Source of the DNA: Bryobacteraceae bacterium
GTDB taxonomy: Bacteria; Acidobacteriota; Terriglobia; Bryobacterales; Bryobacteraceae
NCBI GenBank assembly: GCA_025056865.1
Contig: JANWVO010000046.1
Location: forward strand, 1-57,589
Reading direction: 5' to 3'
Length of the DNA: 57,589 nucleotides
Each line of letters starts with the position of its first letter. Position 1 is the first letter of the stretch. Made by a program: the position numbers and the translations under genes. Positions 1 through 7,107 of the stretch are shown piece after piece. The notes under the pieces were generated by a model. That model made no database searches. It was not told the origin of the DNA and saw only the letters and a program-made list of their open reading frames with translations.

Positions 1-455
1 CGCGGCCCATGGCACAGAAATGGCCACGGAGACAGGGCCGGACGCGTGCCCCGGGCGGGCGCTTGCAGGCGCTCTGCGGGCGCGCGCCACCTTGTTTCTG
101 GAAACGGTCATCCTCCACCACTCTCCCTCCGCCCCAGGCGGCGCCGACGCAGGAAGCCAGTCCCGCGGGCATCCGCTTGCCCGCTTTGCCCTCCGGAATG
201 ACAAAACGAACCGGACGGCCCGATGACGGCAGCGTCCGGGACTGCCCGGGCGAATCCGTCGTTCGGGAAAGACAAAACGAACCGGACGGCGCGCGGTGTC
301 AGGTGGATCCGGTGCAGCCCTTGTGGCGCCGCACCCGCGAAAATGGCAAAACGAACCGAAGAATTGCCAGAAGGTCAGTCAGATCAGCAGGTTGGCAGGG
401 GGTGGAGCGCGGTGGGGAGACGCTGTTGCGAGGGCGAAAACGAGGGGAATGGGAT
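1..455. other. Gene-free stretch at the left edge
   Basis: No open frame here has a recognisable protein, a Shine-Dalgarno site or family-like composition. The stretch holds the short repeat described separately and ends at tRNA-Pro. The left part may be the tail of something outside the window, but nothing supports a specific call. Confidence 0.5.
200..358 (+). repeat. Three spaced copies of a short CAAAACGAACCG repeat
   Basis: The 20-base word GACAAAACGAACCGGACGGC occurs identically at 200-219 and 271-290. A third, shorter copy with core CAAAACGAACCG lies at 347-358. The cores start at 202, 273 and 347, so the period is 71 and then 74 bases. The sequence between copies is not conserved. 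Three copies with divergent ends do not make a CRISPR array. It looks like a small cluster of a dispersed intergenic repeat. Confidence 0.7.
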
Positions 456-532
456 TGGTCGGGGCGGCAGGATTTGAACCTGCGACCCCCTGCGCCCAAG
501 GCAGGTGCGCTACCAGGCTGCGCCACGCCCCG
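456..532 (-). tRNA. tRNA-Pro (anticodon TGG)
   Basis: Read on the minus strand, the acceptor stem is CGGGGCG (532-526) paired with CGCCCCG (466-460). The discriminator A is at 459 and an encoded CCA is at 458-456. The anticodon stem CCTGC/GCAGG encloses the loop CTTGGGC, giving anticodon TGG for proline. The T arm carries GGTTCAAATCC. The total is 77 bases. All arms are intact. Confidence 0.97.
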
Positions 533-550
533 ACCGTACGTGCTTCTCCA

Positions 551-556
551 ATTTTA
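551..556 (-). promoter_or_regulatory. -10-like hexamer upstream of tRNA-Pro
   Basis: The minus strand reads TAAAAT, five of six matches to the sigma-70 -10 consensus, 18 bases before the mature tRNA-Pro 5' end. I see no convincing -35 box, so this is only a candidate. Confidence 0.4.
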
Positions 557-602
557 GAACACTGCGGTCCGGCGCGCCCTCACGAAACACCGTCTTACCG
601 GC

Positions 603-632
603 GAGACAGGCAGGCTGTGCGCGTGGTATAGT
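603..632 (+). promoter_or_regulatory. Likely promoter of tRNA-Asp
   Basis: A -35-like GAGACA (603-608) and a -10-like TATAGT (627-632) are separated by 18 bases. The mature tRNA-Asp starts 19 bases downstream, leaving a short 5' leader for RNase P removal. Confidence 0.55.
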
Positions 633-651
633 GAAAGTGTCCGCACAACGC

Positions 652-728
<77 letters not shown>

Positions 729-780
729 TTTCTTTTTCTGCTGACCCCCGGCCTGCCGGGCAGCAGCCCCGCCGCCTGCC

Positions 781-1731
781 CTAGAGGTTCGCCAGCAGCT
801 CCAGATCCACGTTGCCGCCGCTGATCACGATGCCTACGCGGCGGTACCGCGCAGGCAGCCTGCCGGCGAGAACCGCCGCCGCGCCCACGGCTCCGCTGGG
901 CTCCACCACCAGCTTCATCCGCGTGAGGATGAACTTCGCGGCGGCGCGGATCTCGTCTTCGCTGACCAGCAGGACTCCATCCACCAGCCGCTGGATGACC
1001 GGGAAATTCCACCGCCCCGGCTTCGTCGTGCGCAGCCCGTCGGCGATGGTGGCGGGGGGCGGGATCTCGACGGGTTCGCCGCGTTGAAGCGACAGCCAGT
1101 AGTCGTTGGCGAGCTCCGGCTCCACGCCGAAGATGGCGATGTCCGGCTTCAGCGCCCGCGCGGCGATGGCGCAGCCCGCCAGCAGCCCGCCGCCGCCGAG
1201 GCACACCACGAGCGCATCGAGATCCGGCTGCTGCTCAAGGAACTCGAGCGCGCACGTGCCCTGGCCGGCGATGATCCACGGATGGTCGAAGGGCGGCACC
1301 AGCGTGGCGCCGGTCTCATCGGCGATGCGCCGTCCTATCTCTTCGCGCTTCTCCCGCAGACGGTCGTAGAAGACGATCCGCGCGCCCTGCGCCGCGGTGG
1401 CTTCCACCTTGGAGCGCGGCGCATCGTGCGGCATGACCAGCGTGGCGGCGATGCCGGCATGGCGCGCGGCGATGGCGACCGCCTGCGCGTGATTGCCGGA
1501 AGAGTAAGCCACCACGCCGCGGCGGCGCTCCGCCTCGGGGATGGAGAAGATGAAATTCGCCGCACCGCGGATTTTGAAAGCGCCGCCTTTTTGCAGGTTT
1601 TCGCACTTGAAAAAGGCCTCGATTCCGGCCTTTTCGTCAAAACTGCGGGAACGCCATACCGGCGTCCGCCGCGCCAGCGGCGCGATGCGCTCCGCCGCCT
1701 GCCGGATGGACTCGAGCGTGATCTCTTCCAT
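781..1731 (-). CDS. PLP-dependent threonine dehydratase / serine racemase-type enzyme
   Basis: This 316-residue protein is a fold-type II pyridoxal-phosphate enzyme of the threonine dehydratase/serine racemase group. Such enzymes deaminate hydroxy amino acids to 2-oxo acids or racemise serine in the cytoplasm. The PLP lysine is Lys53 in GGAFKIRGA. The substrate loop is SSGNHAQAVA and the phosphate-binding loop is CLGGGGLLAG. There is no C-terminal ACT domain, so it resembles the catabolic, short form rather than biosynthetic IlvA. Its ATG overlaps the stop of the upstream 2-hydroxyacid dehydrogenase gene (TGATG), which implies translational coupling. The exact substrate cannot be fixed from sequence; threo-3-hydroxyaspartate dehydratase is an alternative. 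Confidence 0.9.
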   Translation of the reverse strand: MEEITLESIRQAAERIAPLARRTPVWRSRSFDEKAGIEAFFKCENLQKGGAFKIRGAANFIFSIPEAERRRGVVAYSSGNHAQAVAIAARHAGIAATLVMPHDAPRSKVEATAAQGARIVFYDRLREKREEIGRRIADETGATLVPPFDHPWIIAGQGTCALEFLEQQPDLDALVVCLGGGGLLAGCAIAARALKPDIAIFGVEPELANDYWLSLQRGEPVEIPPPATIADGLRTTKPGRWNFPVIQRLVDGVLLVSEDEIRAAAKFILTRMKLVVEPSGAVGAAAVLAGRLPARYRRVGIVISGGNVDLELLANL

Positions 1732-2660
1732 CAGTAGCCCGCCTTCTTGTCGACGACATTGCGCAGGGGCTCGCCGCGCGCGAAACGGTCGAAGTTCTCC
1801 ACGAACAACTGCATCGCCTCGTCGAGCCACGTGGGCGTGTTGTCGGCGCAGTGGGGGCTGAGCAGCACGTTGTCCATCGTCCAGAAGGGATGCTCCGGCG
1901 GCAGCGGCTCTTCGTTGTAAACATCGAGCACGGCTCCGCGGATGCGGCCCTCGCGCAGCGCCGCCAGCAGCGCCTGCTCGTCGACCACCGGGCCGCGGCC
2001 CACGTTGATCAGCACCGCCGACGGCTTCATCCGGCGGAACTCCGCCTCGCCTACCAGGCCGCGCGTCTGCTCCGTCAGCGGCGCGCTGACCAGGATGTAA
2101 TCGCTCTGTTCGATGATTTCGTCGAACTCCTCGCGCGGCGAAAGCCGCCCTACGCCGATCACCTTCATGCCGAACGCCGCCGCCAGCGCCGCCGCAGCCC
2201 GCCCGATGGATCCGTGGCCGATGATGCCGAGCCGCCTGCCGTGCAGCTCTTCCACGACGAATTTCTCCCAGCGCTTTTCCCGCTGCTGGCGGCGCATGCG
2301 GCGGATGTCTTTCGCGAACCACAGCATTCCGGCGATGACGAATTCGGCCAGCGAACGCGCGAACACGCCGCGCCCGTTGGTCAGCGTCACCGGGCTTTCC
2401 ACCAGGGCAGGGAAGAGCAGCGTATCCAGGCCGGCCCACATCACATGGACCCATTCCAGCCGCGGGGCCATGGCGAAGACCTGCTCGAAGAGCTCGCGCG
2501 GAACGGCGCCCACCAGCATGGCGTCCGCCTCCGGCGCGGCATTGCGGAACGCATCCACCGAAAGCCCCGCGGCAATGCGGGTGTTGGGAGGCAGGCGGTC
2601 CAGCCAGCGAAGATGCGGCGCGGCCGGATCATTCAGCACAAGCAGCGTGTGGCTTTTCAT
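1731..2660 (-). CDS. D-2-hydroxyacid dehydrogenase, glyoxylate/hydroxypyruvate reductase-like
   Basis: This 309-residue cytoplasmic oxidoreductase reduces 2-oxo acids to D-2-hydroxy acids or does the reverse. The Rossmann loop GHGSIG is at 148-153. The catalytic residues are Arg222 (NVGRG), Glu251 (NEEPLPPEHP) and His270 (SPHCAD). The second beta strand ends in GVGR rather than an acidic residue, which by family knowledge suggests NADPH rather than NADH. It is the first gene of a two-gene operon with the PLP dehydratase; the shared TGATG couples them. A plausible role is to handle the 2-oxo acid made by its partner, but that is inference. Confidence 0.9.
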   Translation of the reverse strand: MKSHTLLVLNDPAAPHLRWLDRLPPNTRIAAGLSVDAFRNAAPEADAMLVGAVPRELFEQVFAMAPRLEWVHVMWAGLDTLLFPALVESPVTLTNGRGVFARSLAEFVIAGMLWFAKDIRRMRRQQREKRWEKFVVEELHGRRLGIIGHGSIGRAAAALAAAFGMKVIGVGRLSPREEFDEIIEQSDYILVSAPLTEQTRGLVGEAEFRRMKPSAVLINVGRGPVVDEQALLAALREGRIRGAVLDVYNEEPLPPEHPFWTMDNVLLSPHCADNTPTWLDEAMQLFVENFDRFARGEPLRNVVDKKAGY

Positions 2661-2734
2661 CTCCTGTTTCTCAGGATAATGCCCGCCTGAGCCATGCTGT
2701 TGCCCGGCACTGCGCGGTACGGGAAACTAAAGGT

Positions 2735-3400
2735 GTGAGCGAATTCTGCACGTGCGGCGCAAAGCTGGTGGAGGACGCGCTCTTCTGCCACCGCTGCGGC
2801 CGCCCGGTGCGGGAGCTGGTGGCGGCTGAGGCGGAGGAGCCGCCCGCGGAGCCGCACCCCGAGCCTGCCGTTGCGCCGGCGGGCGACGCTCCGCTCGTGG
2901 AGGAGACGGCCGCTGCTTTCCAGAGCGGAGCCGCCGTCCGGGTCGGGTTCCTGGTCGCCGTGCTCGTGCAACTGGCCTCGACGCTGAGCGCCCTCGCCGG
3001 CGCTTCGGTGCTGATGCCGCTGCTGCTGCTCGGCGGCGGATTCTATGCGGCCGTCCTGTACATGCGGCGCACGGGCGCGCCGCTCACCGTCATCGAAGGC
3101 GCCCGCGTGGGCTGGATCACCGGGATCTTCACGTTCGTCATCACGACGGTGTTCTTCACGGCCGGCATGGCGGCGCTCACGGCCAGCGGCGATCTGGGCA
3201 GGGCATGGGAGGAATCGCTGGCGAAAATGAACCTCTCCTCGGACGCCATCGAGCGCTTCCGGAAGATGATTTCCGATCCAAAAACCTTCGCATTCACGCT
3301 GATCGCAGGGCTGATTTTCCAGTTCTTTTTCCTGACCATTTTCTGCTCGCTGGGCGGCGCGCTGGGCGCGCGGCTGCGCGGCCCCCGCCAGCAGCCCTGA
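2735..3400 (+). CDS. Zinc-ribbon membrane protein of unknown function
   Basis: The 221-residue product starts with a short zinc ribbon (Cys5, Cys7, Cys18, Cys21), then an acidic proline/alanine-rich linker to about residue 65. Three or four hydrophobic segments follow, near 68-112, 130-150 and 185-210. It begins with GTG at 2735 behind TAAAGGT. The N-terminal ribbon plus C-terminal membrane layout is common for uncharacterised bacterial proteins, and I do not assign a function. It ends 7 bases before the convergent exporter gene. It is divergent from the dehydrogenase operon, with 74 bases between starts. Confidence 0.75.
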   Translation: MSEFCTCGAKLVEDALFCHRCGRPVRELVAAEAEEPPAEPHPEPAVAPAGDAPLVEETAAAFQSGAAVRVGFLVAVLVQLASTLSALAGASVLMPLLLLGGGFYAAVLYMRRTGAPLTVIEGARVGWITGIFTFVITTVFFTAGMAALTASGDLGRAWEESLAKMNLSSDAIERFRKMISDPKTFAFTLIAGLIFQFFFLTIFCSLGGALGARLRGPRQQP

Positions 3401-3407
3401 CCGGCCG

Positions 3408-4298
3408 CTAGCGGCTGTCCTGGATCCTCTTGACAATCGCGACGCCGGTGAAGATCACCGCCATCGCGAGCGCTTCCCGCCATCCAAAAGGCTCGCGGTA
3501 AAAGATCCAGCCGAGGATGACGGCCACCACGGGGTTCACGTAGTTGTAGAGCGAGACGACGGCGACGGGCAGGCGCTCGAGCGCGATGACGTAGCTCGAG
3601 TAGCCGACGATGGAGCCGAAGGTCACCAGATACAGCAGGGCGCCCAGGCCGCGGGCCGAGTAGTGGATCTCGCCCGGAAAGAGGAGGGCCAGAGGCGTGA
3701 AGGCAAGCCCGGCGGCCAACTGCTGGATCGCTCCCGACACAATGGGGTTGGCCTTCGCCGGAAGCCGCTTCTGCAACAGCGAACCGAGCGACCAGCTCGC
3801 GCAGCCGACCTGAAGCACCAGCGCTCCCTTGATCATCGCCGCGCCAGCCGCGCCGCCCGCCCATGCGCCGGGGCCGACCAGCAGCACCGCGCCGGCCAGC
3901 CCGATCAGCATGCCCGCCAGCGTCGGCCCGTGCAGGGGTTCGCGCGGCGGCAGCAGCGCGTTCAGCCCCACCATCCAGAACGGGCTGACGGTGATGATCA
4001 GCGCTGCCATTCCGCTCGGGATCCACGTCTCGGCCAGCACCAGCGCGCCGTTGCCGACGCCCAGAATGATCACTCCATAGGCGGCCGTGAGCGCCAGCTC
4101 GCGGCCGCGCGGAAGCGCGGCTCCCAGCAGCAGGGCGCCGGCCAGCAGGATGCTGCCGGAGAGCAGAAACCGCACGGCCACCAGCGTCATGGGCGGCCAC
4201 ATCTCGAGCGCCATCCGGATACCGAGGTAGGTGGTGCCCCAGAAAAAGCAGACCGAAATCAGCGCCGCGTAGGCCCAGAATTGCGGGGATCGCTTCAA
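3408..4298 (-). CDS. EamA/DMT-family exporter, YedA-like
   Basis: This 296-residue inner-membrane protein has about ten transmembrane helices formed by two EamA repeats. The first opens with FFWGTTYLGIRMALE and the second contains YNYVNPVVAVILGW, both matching the drug/metabolite transporter superfamily. The closest recognisable relative is YedA, which shares the GNG...PSGMAALI region. The substrate is unknown. The start is TTG at 4298; a -10-like TAATCT lies 6 bases upstream and there is no Shine-Dalgarno site, consistent with a leaderless mRNA. Its promoter region is shared with the divergent sugar kinase gene. Confidence 0.88.
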   Translation of the reverse strand: MKRSPQFWAYAALISVCFFWGTTYLGIRMALEMWPPMTLVAVRFLLSGSILLAGALLLGAALPRGRELALTAAYGVIILGVGNGALVLAETWIPSGMAALIITVSPFWMVGLNALLPPREPLHGPTLAGMLIGLAGAVLLVGPGAWAGGAAGAAMIKGALVLQVGCASWSLGSLLQKRLPAKANPIVSGAIQQLAAGLAFTPLALLFPGEIHYSARGLGALLYLVTFGSIVGYSSYVIALERLPVAVVSLYNYVNPVVAVILGWIFYREPFGWREALAMAVIFTGVAIVKRIQDSR

Positions 4299-4304
4299 AT
4301 GCCC

Positions 4305-4310
4305 AGATTA
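4305..4310 (-). promoter_or_regulatory. -10-like hexamer for a leaderless exporter mRNA
   Basis: The minus strand reads TAATCT. Six bases then separate it from the TTG start at 4298, so transcription would begin at or next to the start codon. Confidence 0.5.
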
Positions 4311-4332
4311 GCACCGCCCGCGCTGTTCACGA

Positions 4333-4338
4333 TAAAAT
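4333..4338 (+). promoter_or_regulatory. -10-like hexamer for a leaderless sugar-kinase mRNA
   Basis: TAAAAT matches five of six consensus -10 positions and is followed by 6 bases and the TTG start at 4345. No ribosome binding site fits in between. Confidence 0.55.
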
Positions 4339-4344
4339 GACGCG

Positions 4345-5277
4345 TTGATCCTCACGCTGACAGCCAATCCGGCCATCGACCGCAACGTGACGGTGGACCG
4401 GCTCGTATTCGATGACCGGGCCTACATCCTCGACACGCGCAAGTCGCCGGGCGGCCGCGGCATCAATGCCTCCTGCGTGATTCACGCCTATGGCGGCGAA
4501 ACGCTGGCCATCGCCATCTGCGGCGGCAAGGCGGGCCGGCAGTTCGAGGAATACCTGGCCTGCTGCGGATTCCCCTGCGAATTCGTCCGCATCCGCAGCG
4601 AGATCCGCATGAACCTGACGATCTCGGACCGCCACGGGCTGACGATCAAGCTGAACGAGATCGGCCCGGAGCTGGCTCCGGCGGAGGTGGCGCGGCTCGA
4701 AAAGGCCGTGCGCGCCAAGCTGAAGGGCGCCGCGTGGCTGATGCTGTGCGGGAGCCTGCCGCCCGGCGTGCCGGCCGATTTCTATGCGCGGCTGATCCGC
4801 GCCGCCGAGGAAGCGGGCGTGCAGACGCTGCTGGATGCCGACGGCGATCCGCTGGAAGCGGCGCTGGAGGCGCGGCCCTCGGTGGTGACGCCGAACCAGC
4901 AGGAGGCAGAGCGGCTGCTCAACCGCGCGCTGCTGACGCGCGCGCACTTCCAGGAAGCGGCCGAACGAATCCGCGGCATGGGCGCGCGCAACGTGGTGCT
5001 TTCGCTCGGCGCGCGCGGCGCGGTGGGCGCCTTTGAGGACGGCACGGTGTGGGAGGCGATCCCGCCCCGCATCGACGCGCTGTGTCCCATCGGCGCGGGC
5101 GACGCGCTTGCCGCAGCCTATGTCTGGGCGCTGACGAACGAGACCACGAAGCCCGAGGCGTTGCAGTGGGGCGTGGCCGCGGGCACCGCATCAGCGCGGC
5201 TGCCGGGCGTCAGCTTCGCCACGCTCGAGCAGACCCGCGAAATCTTCGACCGCGTCACCGTGCAGCGCGCTGCCTAG
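4345..5277 (+). CDS. PfkB-family sugar kinase, 1-phosphofructokinase-like
   Basis: This 310-residue cytoplasmic kinase belongs to the 1-phosphofructokinase/tagatose-6-phosphate kinase branch of PfkB, as shown by the N-terminal LTLTANPAIDRNVTVDRL and SPGGRGINAS near 35-43. The ATP/anion-hole signature GAGDA at 250-254 includes the catalytic Asp253. It probably phosphorylates a sugar phosphate, for example fructose-1-phosphate. No PTS or fru operon gene is beside it, so the substrate is uncertain. It starts with TTG, apparently leaderless, and its 3' end overlaps the convergent small membrane gene by 4 bases. Confidence 0.88.
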   Translation: MILTLTANPAIDRNVTVDRLVFDDRAYILDTRKSPGGRGINASCVIHAYGGETLAIAICGGKAGRQFEEYLACCGFPCEFVRIRSEIRMNLTISDRHGLTIKLNEIGPELAPAEVARLEKAVRAKLKGAAWLMLCGSLPPGVPADFYARLIRAAEEAGVQTLLDADGDPLEAALEARPSVVTPNQQEAERLLNRALLTRAHFQEAAERIRGMGARNVVLSLGARGAVGAFEDGTVWEAIPPRIDALCPIGAGDALAAAYVWALTNETTKPEALQWGVAAGTASARLPGVSFATLEQTREIFDRVTVQRAA

Positions 5278-5543
5278 GCCTGCCCGCCGGAGCTGCCGGC
5301 GGAGTCGTCGCCAGGCTGCTTTTTCCGGCGGCGGAACGGCAGGCCCTGGGGCTTGATCCACAGCGCGAGGACGAGGCCGAAGACGACGCCGAGCATGAGA
5401 AACGTCGCCACCGAACCGATGACGAGGTAGTCGAGGCTGGTGCGCGGCGGGGGCGTGATCCGCAGGCCGAGCAGGACGGCGAGCGCGAACACGCCGGCCC
5501 CAGCGAGGACGATGGCAGCGGCGTTTCTGGCGGCAGTGCCCAT
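5274..5543 (-). CDS. Small two-helix membrane protein, unknown function
   Basis: The 89-residue product has two hydrophobic segments, near 7-27 and 40-62. They are followed by a basic stretch (RRRKKQ) and a Gly/Ser tail. I do not recognise a family. It overlaps the end of the convergent sugar kinase gene by 4 bases. A TAGAAT hexamer 8 bases upstream of its ATG suggests its own leaderless promoter. The composition, with clear helices, argues for a real gene over a shadow frame. Confidence 0.65.
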   Translation of the reverse strand: MGTAARNAAAIVLAGAGVFALAVLLGLRITPPPRTSLDYLVIGSVATFLMLGVVFGLVLALWIKPQGLPFRRRKKQPGDDSAGSSGGQA

Positions 5544-5551
5544 CCGCTTTG

Positions 5552-5557
5552 ATTCTA
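5552..5557 (-). promoter_or_regulatory. -10-like hexamer inside the stop codon of the upstream gene
   Basis: The minus strand reads TAGAAT. Its TAG is the stop codon of the ferredoxin reductase gene (5557-5555). Eight bases follow before the ATG at 5543. Confidence 0.5.
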
Positions 5558-6244
5558 GTCGTATTTCTCGACGAGGATCTGCCGGCGGTCAAAGCCCCGC
5601 TGCTTCAGCAGGGCGCGCACCTCCTCCACCATCTCTTTCAGCCCGCAGATGTAGACGTCGAGGTCCGTGCGGCCAGCGAGCGCCTCGTCGAGATGCGCCT
5701 GCACGCGGCCCGTGCGGCCCTGCCAGGATGCCGATGGCCGCGTCAGCGTGGGCATATAGCGGAAGCGCGGGTTCTGCGCCGCCAACTGCTCGAATTCCGC
5801 GCGGTAGAGCAGCGCTTCTTCGTAGCGCGCGCCAAACAGCAGCGTGATCTGCGCGCCGCTGCCAGTCACTTCAGGCGCCTGGAGGTAGGCGCGGAAGGGG
5901 GCGACGCCGGTGCCTGTGGCCACCAGCACGGCATCGCGGAAGGGCCGGCGCGGAGTGAAGTAGCCGAGCGGGCCCTGCATCTCGACGCGCCCGCCCGGTT
6001 CCAGCTCGAACAGCCAGGGCGAGAAGAGGCCCTCGCGGACGCGGTTCAGGCACAGCTCGAAGCGGTTGCCCCGGGGCAGCCCGGCGAGCGAATACGGGCG
6101 CGTCACCCTGCGCCCGTTCACCTCGCCGCGGAAGGAGACGAACTGGCCCGGTTCGGCGCGCAGCTCGGCCAGCCCGGGAACTTCGAAGACAAAGTGGCGC
6201 ACCTCCGGCGCAATTTCACGCCATGAGAAAAGCACTGCATCCAT
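5555..6244 (-). CDS. Ferredoxin-NADP reductase-type flavoprotein
   Basis: This 229-residue cytoplasmic protein has the FAD-binding barrel and NAD(P) domain of the ferredoxin reductase family. The flavin motif RPYS is at 49-52. The pyridine-nucleotide loop GTGVAP is at 111-116. Cys200-Gly201 in YICGLKEMV is the conserved CG pair. It would move electrons between NAD(P)H and a ferredoxin or flavodoxin. It has no own iron-sulfur domain. It lies 23 bases downstream of the Cys-rich gene at 6268-6903, likely in the same operon. Whether it serves that protein or is a housekeeping reductase is not visible. Confidence 0.9.
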   Translation of the reverse strand: MDAVLFSWREIAPEVRHFVFEVPGLAELRAEPGQFVSFRGEVNGRRVTRPYSLAGLPRGNRFELCLNRVREGLFSPWLFELEPGGRVEMQGPLGYFTPRRPFRDAVLVATGTGVAPFRAYLQAPEVTGSGAQITLLFGARYEEALLYRAEFEQLAAQNPRFRYMPTLTRPSASWQGRTGRVQAHLDEALAGRTDLDVYICGLKEMVEEVRALLKQRGFDRRQILVEKYD

Positions 6245-6267
6245 GCGGTTCTACCCGTACGGATGCA

Positions 6268-6903
6268 TCAGGCGGAGACCAGATTCTGCTCTGGAGGCGG
6301 CGCAGGCGGAAGCAGCGAAAGGAGGCTGTCGAGGAAGGCCCTGCCCTTTCTGCGCCCGTTGTTGCGCTGCCACTCCATCCGCTGCCAGAAGACCAGCGCG
6401 CCAAGCAGATCCTGATCGCGGATGCTGTGGACGCCGGTTTCGCGGGCGGCGCGCTCCCGGAAAGCCTCCATTTCCCTGCGGAAACGGTCCGCGATGGCGG
6501 CGGCGATCGGGTTGCCGGGCCGGGACTCGTAGATCAGCCCGCTCGAGGAGGTCCTGTAAGTCCGCGCCAGCGCGTCGAGCGCCTCGCGCACGTCGTTGTC
6601 GACCGCGCCGCGGGTATCGAGCGCCGCCAGCAGGAGAAAGCGCCCGGAGAGCACGACCAGCATTTCGTGCCCGGCCAGCCAGCGTTCGGTGATCTCGATG
6701 TCGGCGTGGGGCAGCGTTTTCGGATCCGGCGCCGGGGGCTTTTCGTGCCTTCTCGCCTCGCGAAGGTGAGGGCAGTCGAGCGGGCAGTCGATGGACTCTT
6801 CGCGCTGCCCGCCGCAGCAGATGGCGCAGATGTCGCGGCCGAGCGCGGGGCAGGCGCGGCGGGGCGGCCGCGATCCGCAAAGGTGGCACCTGGTGCGCGG
6901 CAT
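6268..6903 (-). CDS. Cys-rich putative metal-binding protein, unknown family
   Basis: The 211-residue product starts with a dense Cys/His region (residues 4-45): CHLCG, then CAICCGG, then CPLDCPHL. This gives at least eight cysteines and probably binds zinc. The rest is a soluble, mainly helical domain without a motif I recognise. The start is the ATG at 6903, because the upstream extension has no family-like sequence and a -10-like TACGAT sits 7 bases before this ATG. It is followed by the ferredoxin reductase gene. It is divergent from a 53-residue gene 24 bases away. I have seen similar N-termini in uncharacterised acidobacterial and myxobacterial proteins but cannot name a function. Confidence 0.75.
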   Translation of the reverse strand: MPRTRCHLCGSRPPRRACPALGRDICAICCGGQREESIDCPLDCPHLREARRHEKPPAPDPKTLPHADIEITERWLAGHEMLVVLSGRFLLLAALDTRGAVDNDVREALDALARTYRTSSSGLIYESRPGNPIAAAIADRFRREMEAFRERAARETGVHSIRDQDLLGALVFWQRMEWQRNNGRRKGRAFLDSLLSLLPPAPPPEQNLVSA

Positions 6904-6910
6904 TGCCTTT

Positions 6911-6916
6911 ATCGTA
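6911..6916 (-). promoter_or_regulatory. -10-like hexamer between divergent genes
   Basis: The minus strand reads TACGAT, 7 bases before the ATG at 6903. The same AT-rich patch reads TATCGT on the plus strand (6910-6915), 12 bases before the ATG at 6928, so one patch could serve both directions. Confidence 0.45.
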
Positions 6917-6927
6917 TCATCCGGTGG

Positions 6928-7089
6928 ATGAAGGCCGTCGACATTTACGTGAAAGTAGAAGCGGATCTCGACGAAAGCGAGAATCCGCAGAAATTCGCCG
7001 CCGAGCTGTGCCGCGCGCTGGAGCGCATTTACGGCGTGCGCCGCGCCGAAACCATGAGCGTGCACGAGCACGAAGGAGGCGTCCGGTGA
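6928..7089 (+). CDS. Small hypothetical protein (53 residues)
   Basis: The product is a soluble 53-residue protein with an alternating hydrophobic start (AVDIYVKVEADL), a predicted helix near 20-37 and a charged end. No family is recognised. The codon pattern, clean ATG and position 24 bases from a divergent start favour a genuine gene. Its short beta-helix pattern could be a small ferredoxin-like or dodecin-like fold, but this is only a guess. Confidence 0.55.
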   Translation: MKAVDIYVKVEADLDESENPQKFAAELCRALERIYGVRRAETMSVHEHEGGVR

Positions 7090-7107
7090 GGGGCGGGCGG
7101 GCTGAGG

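Noticed and set aside
200-358. CRISPR-like array
   Set aside because: Only three copies, the third divergent, with no cas gene, and the repeated word is short with imperfect spacing.
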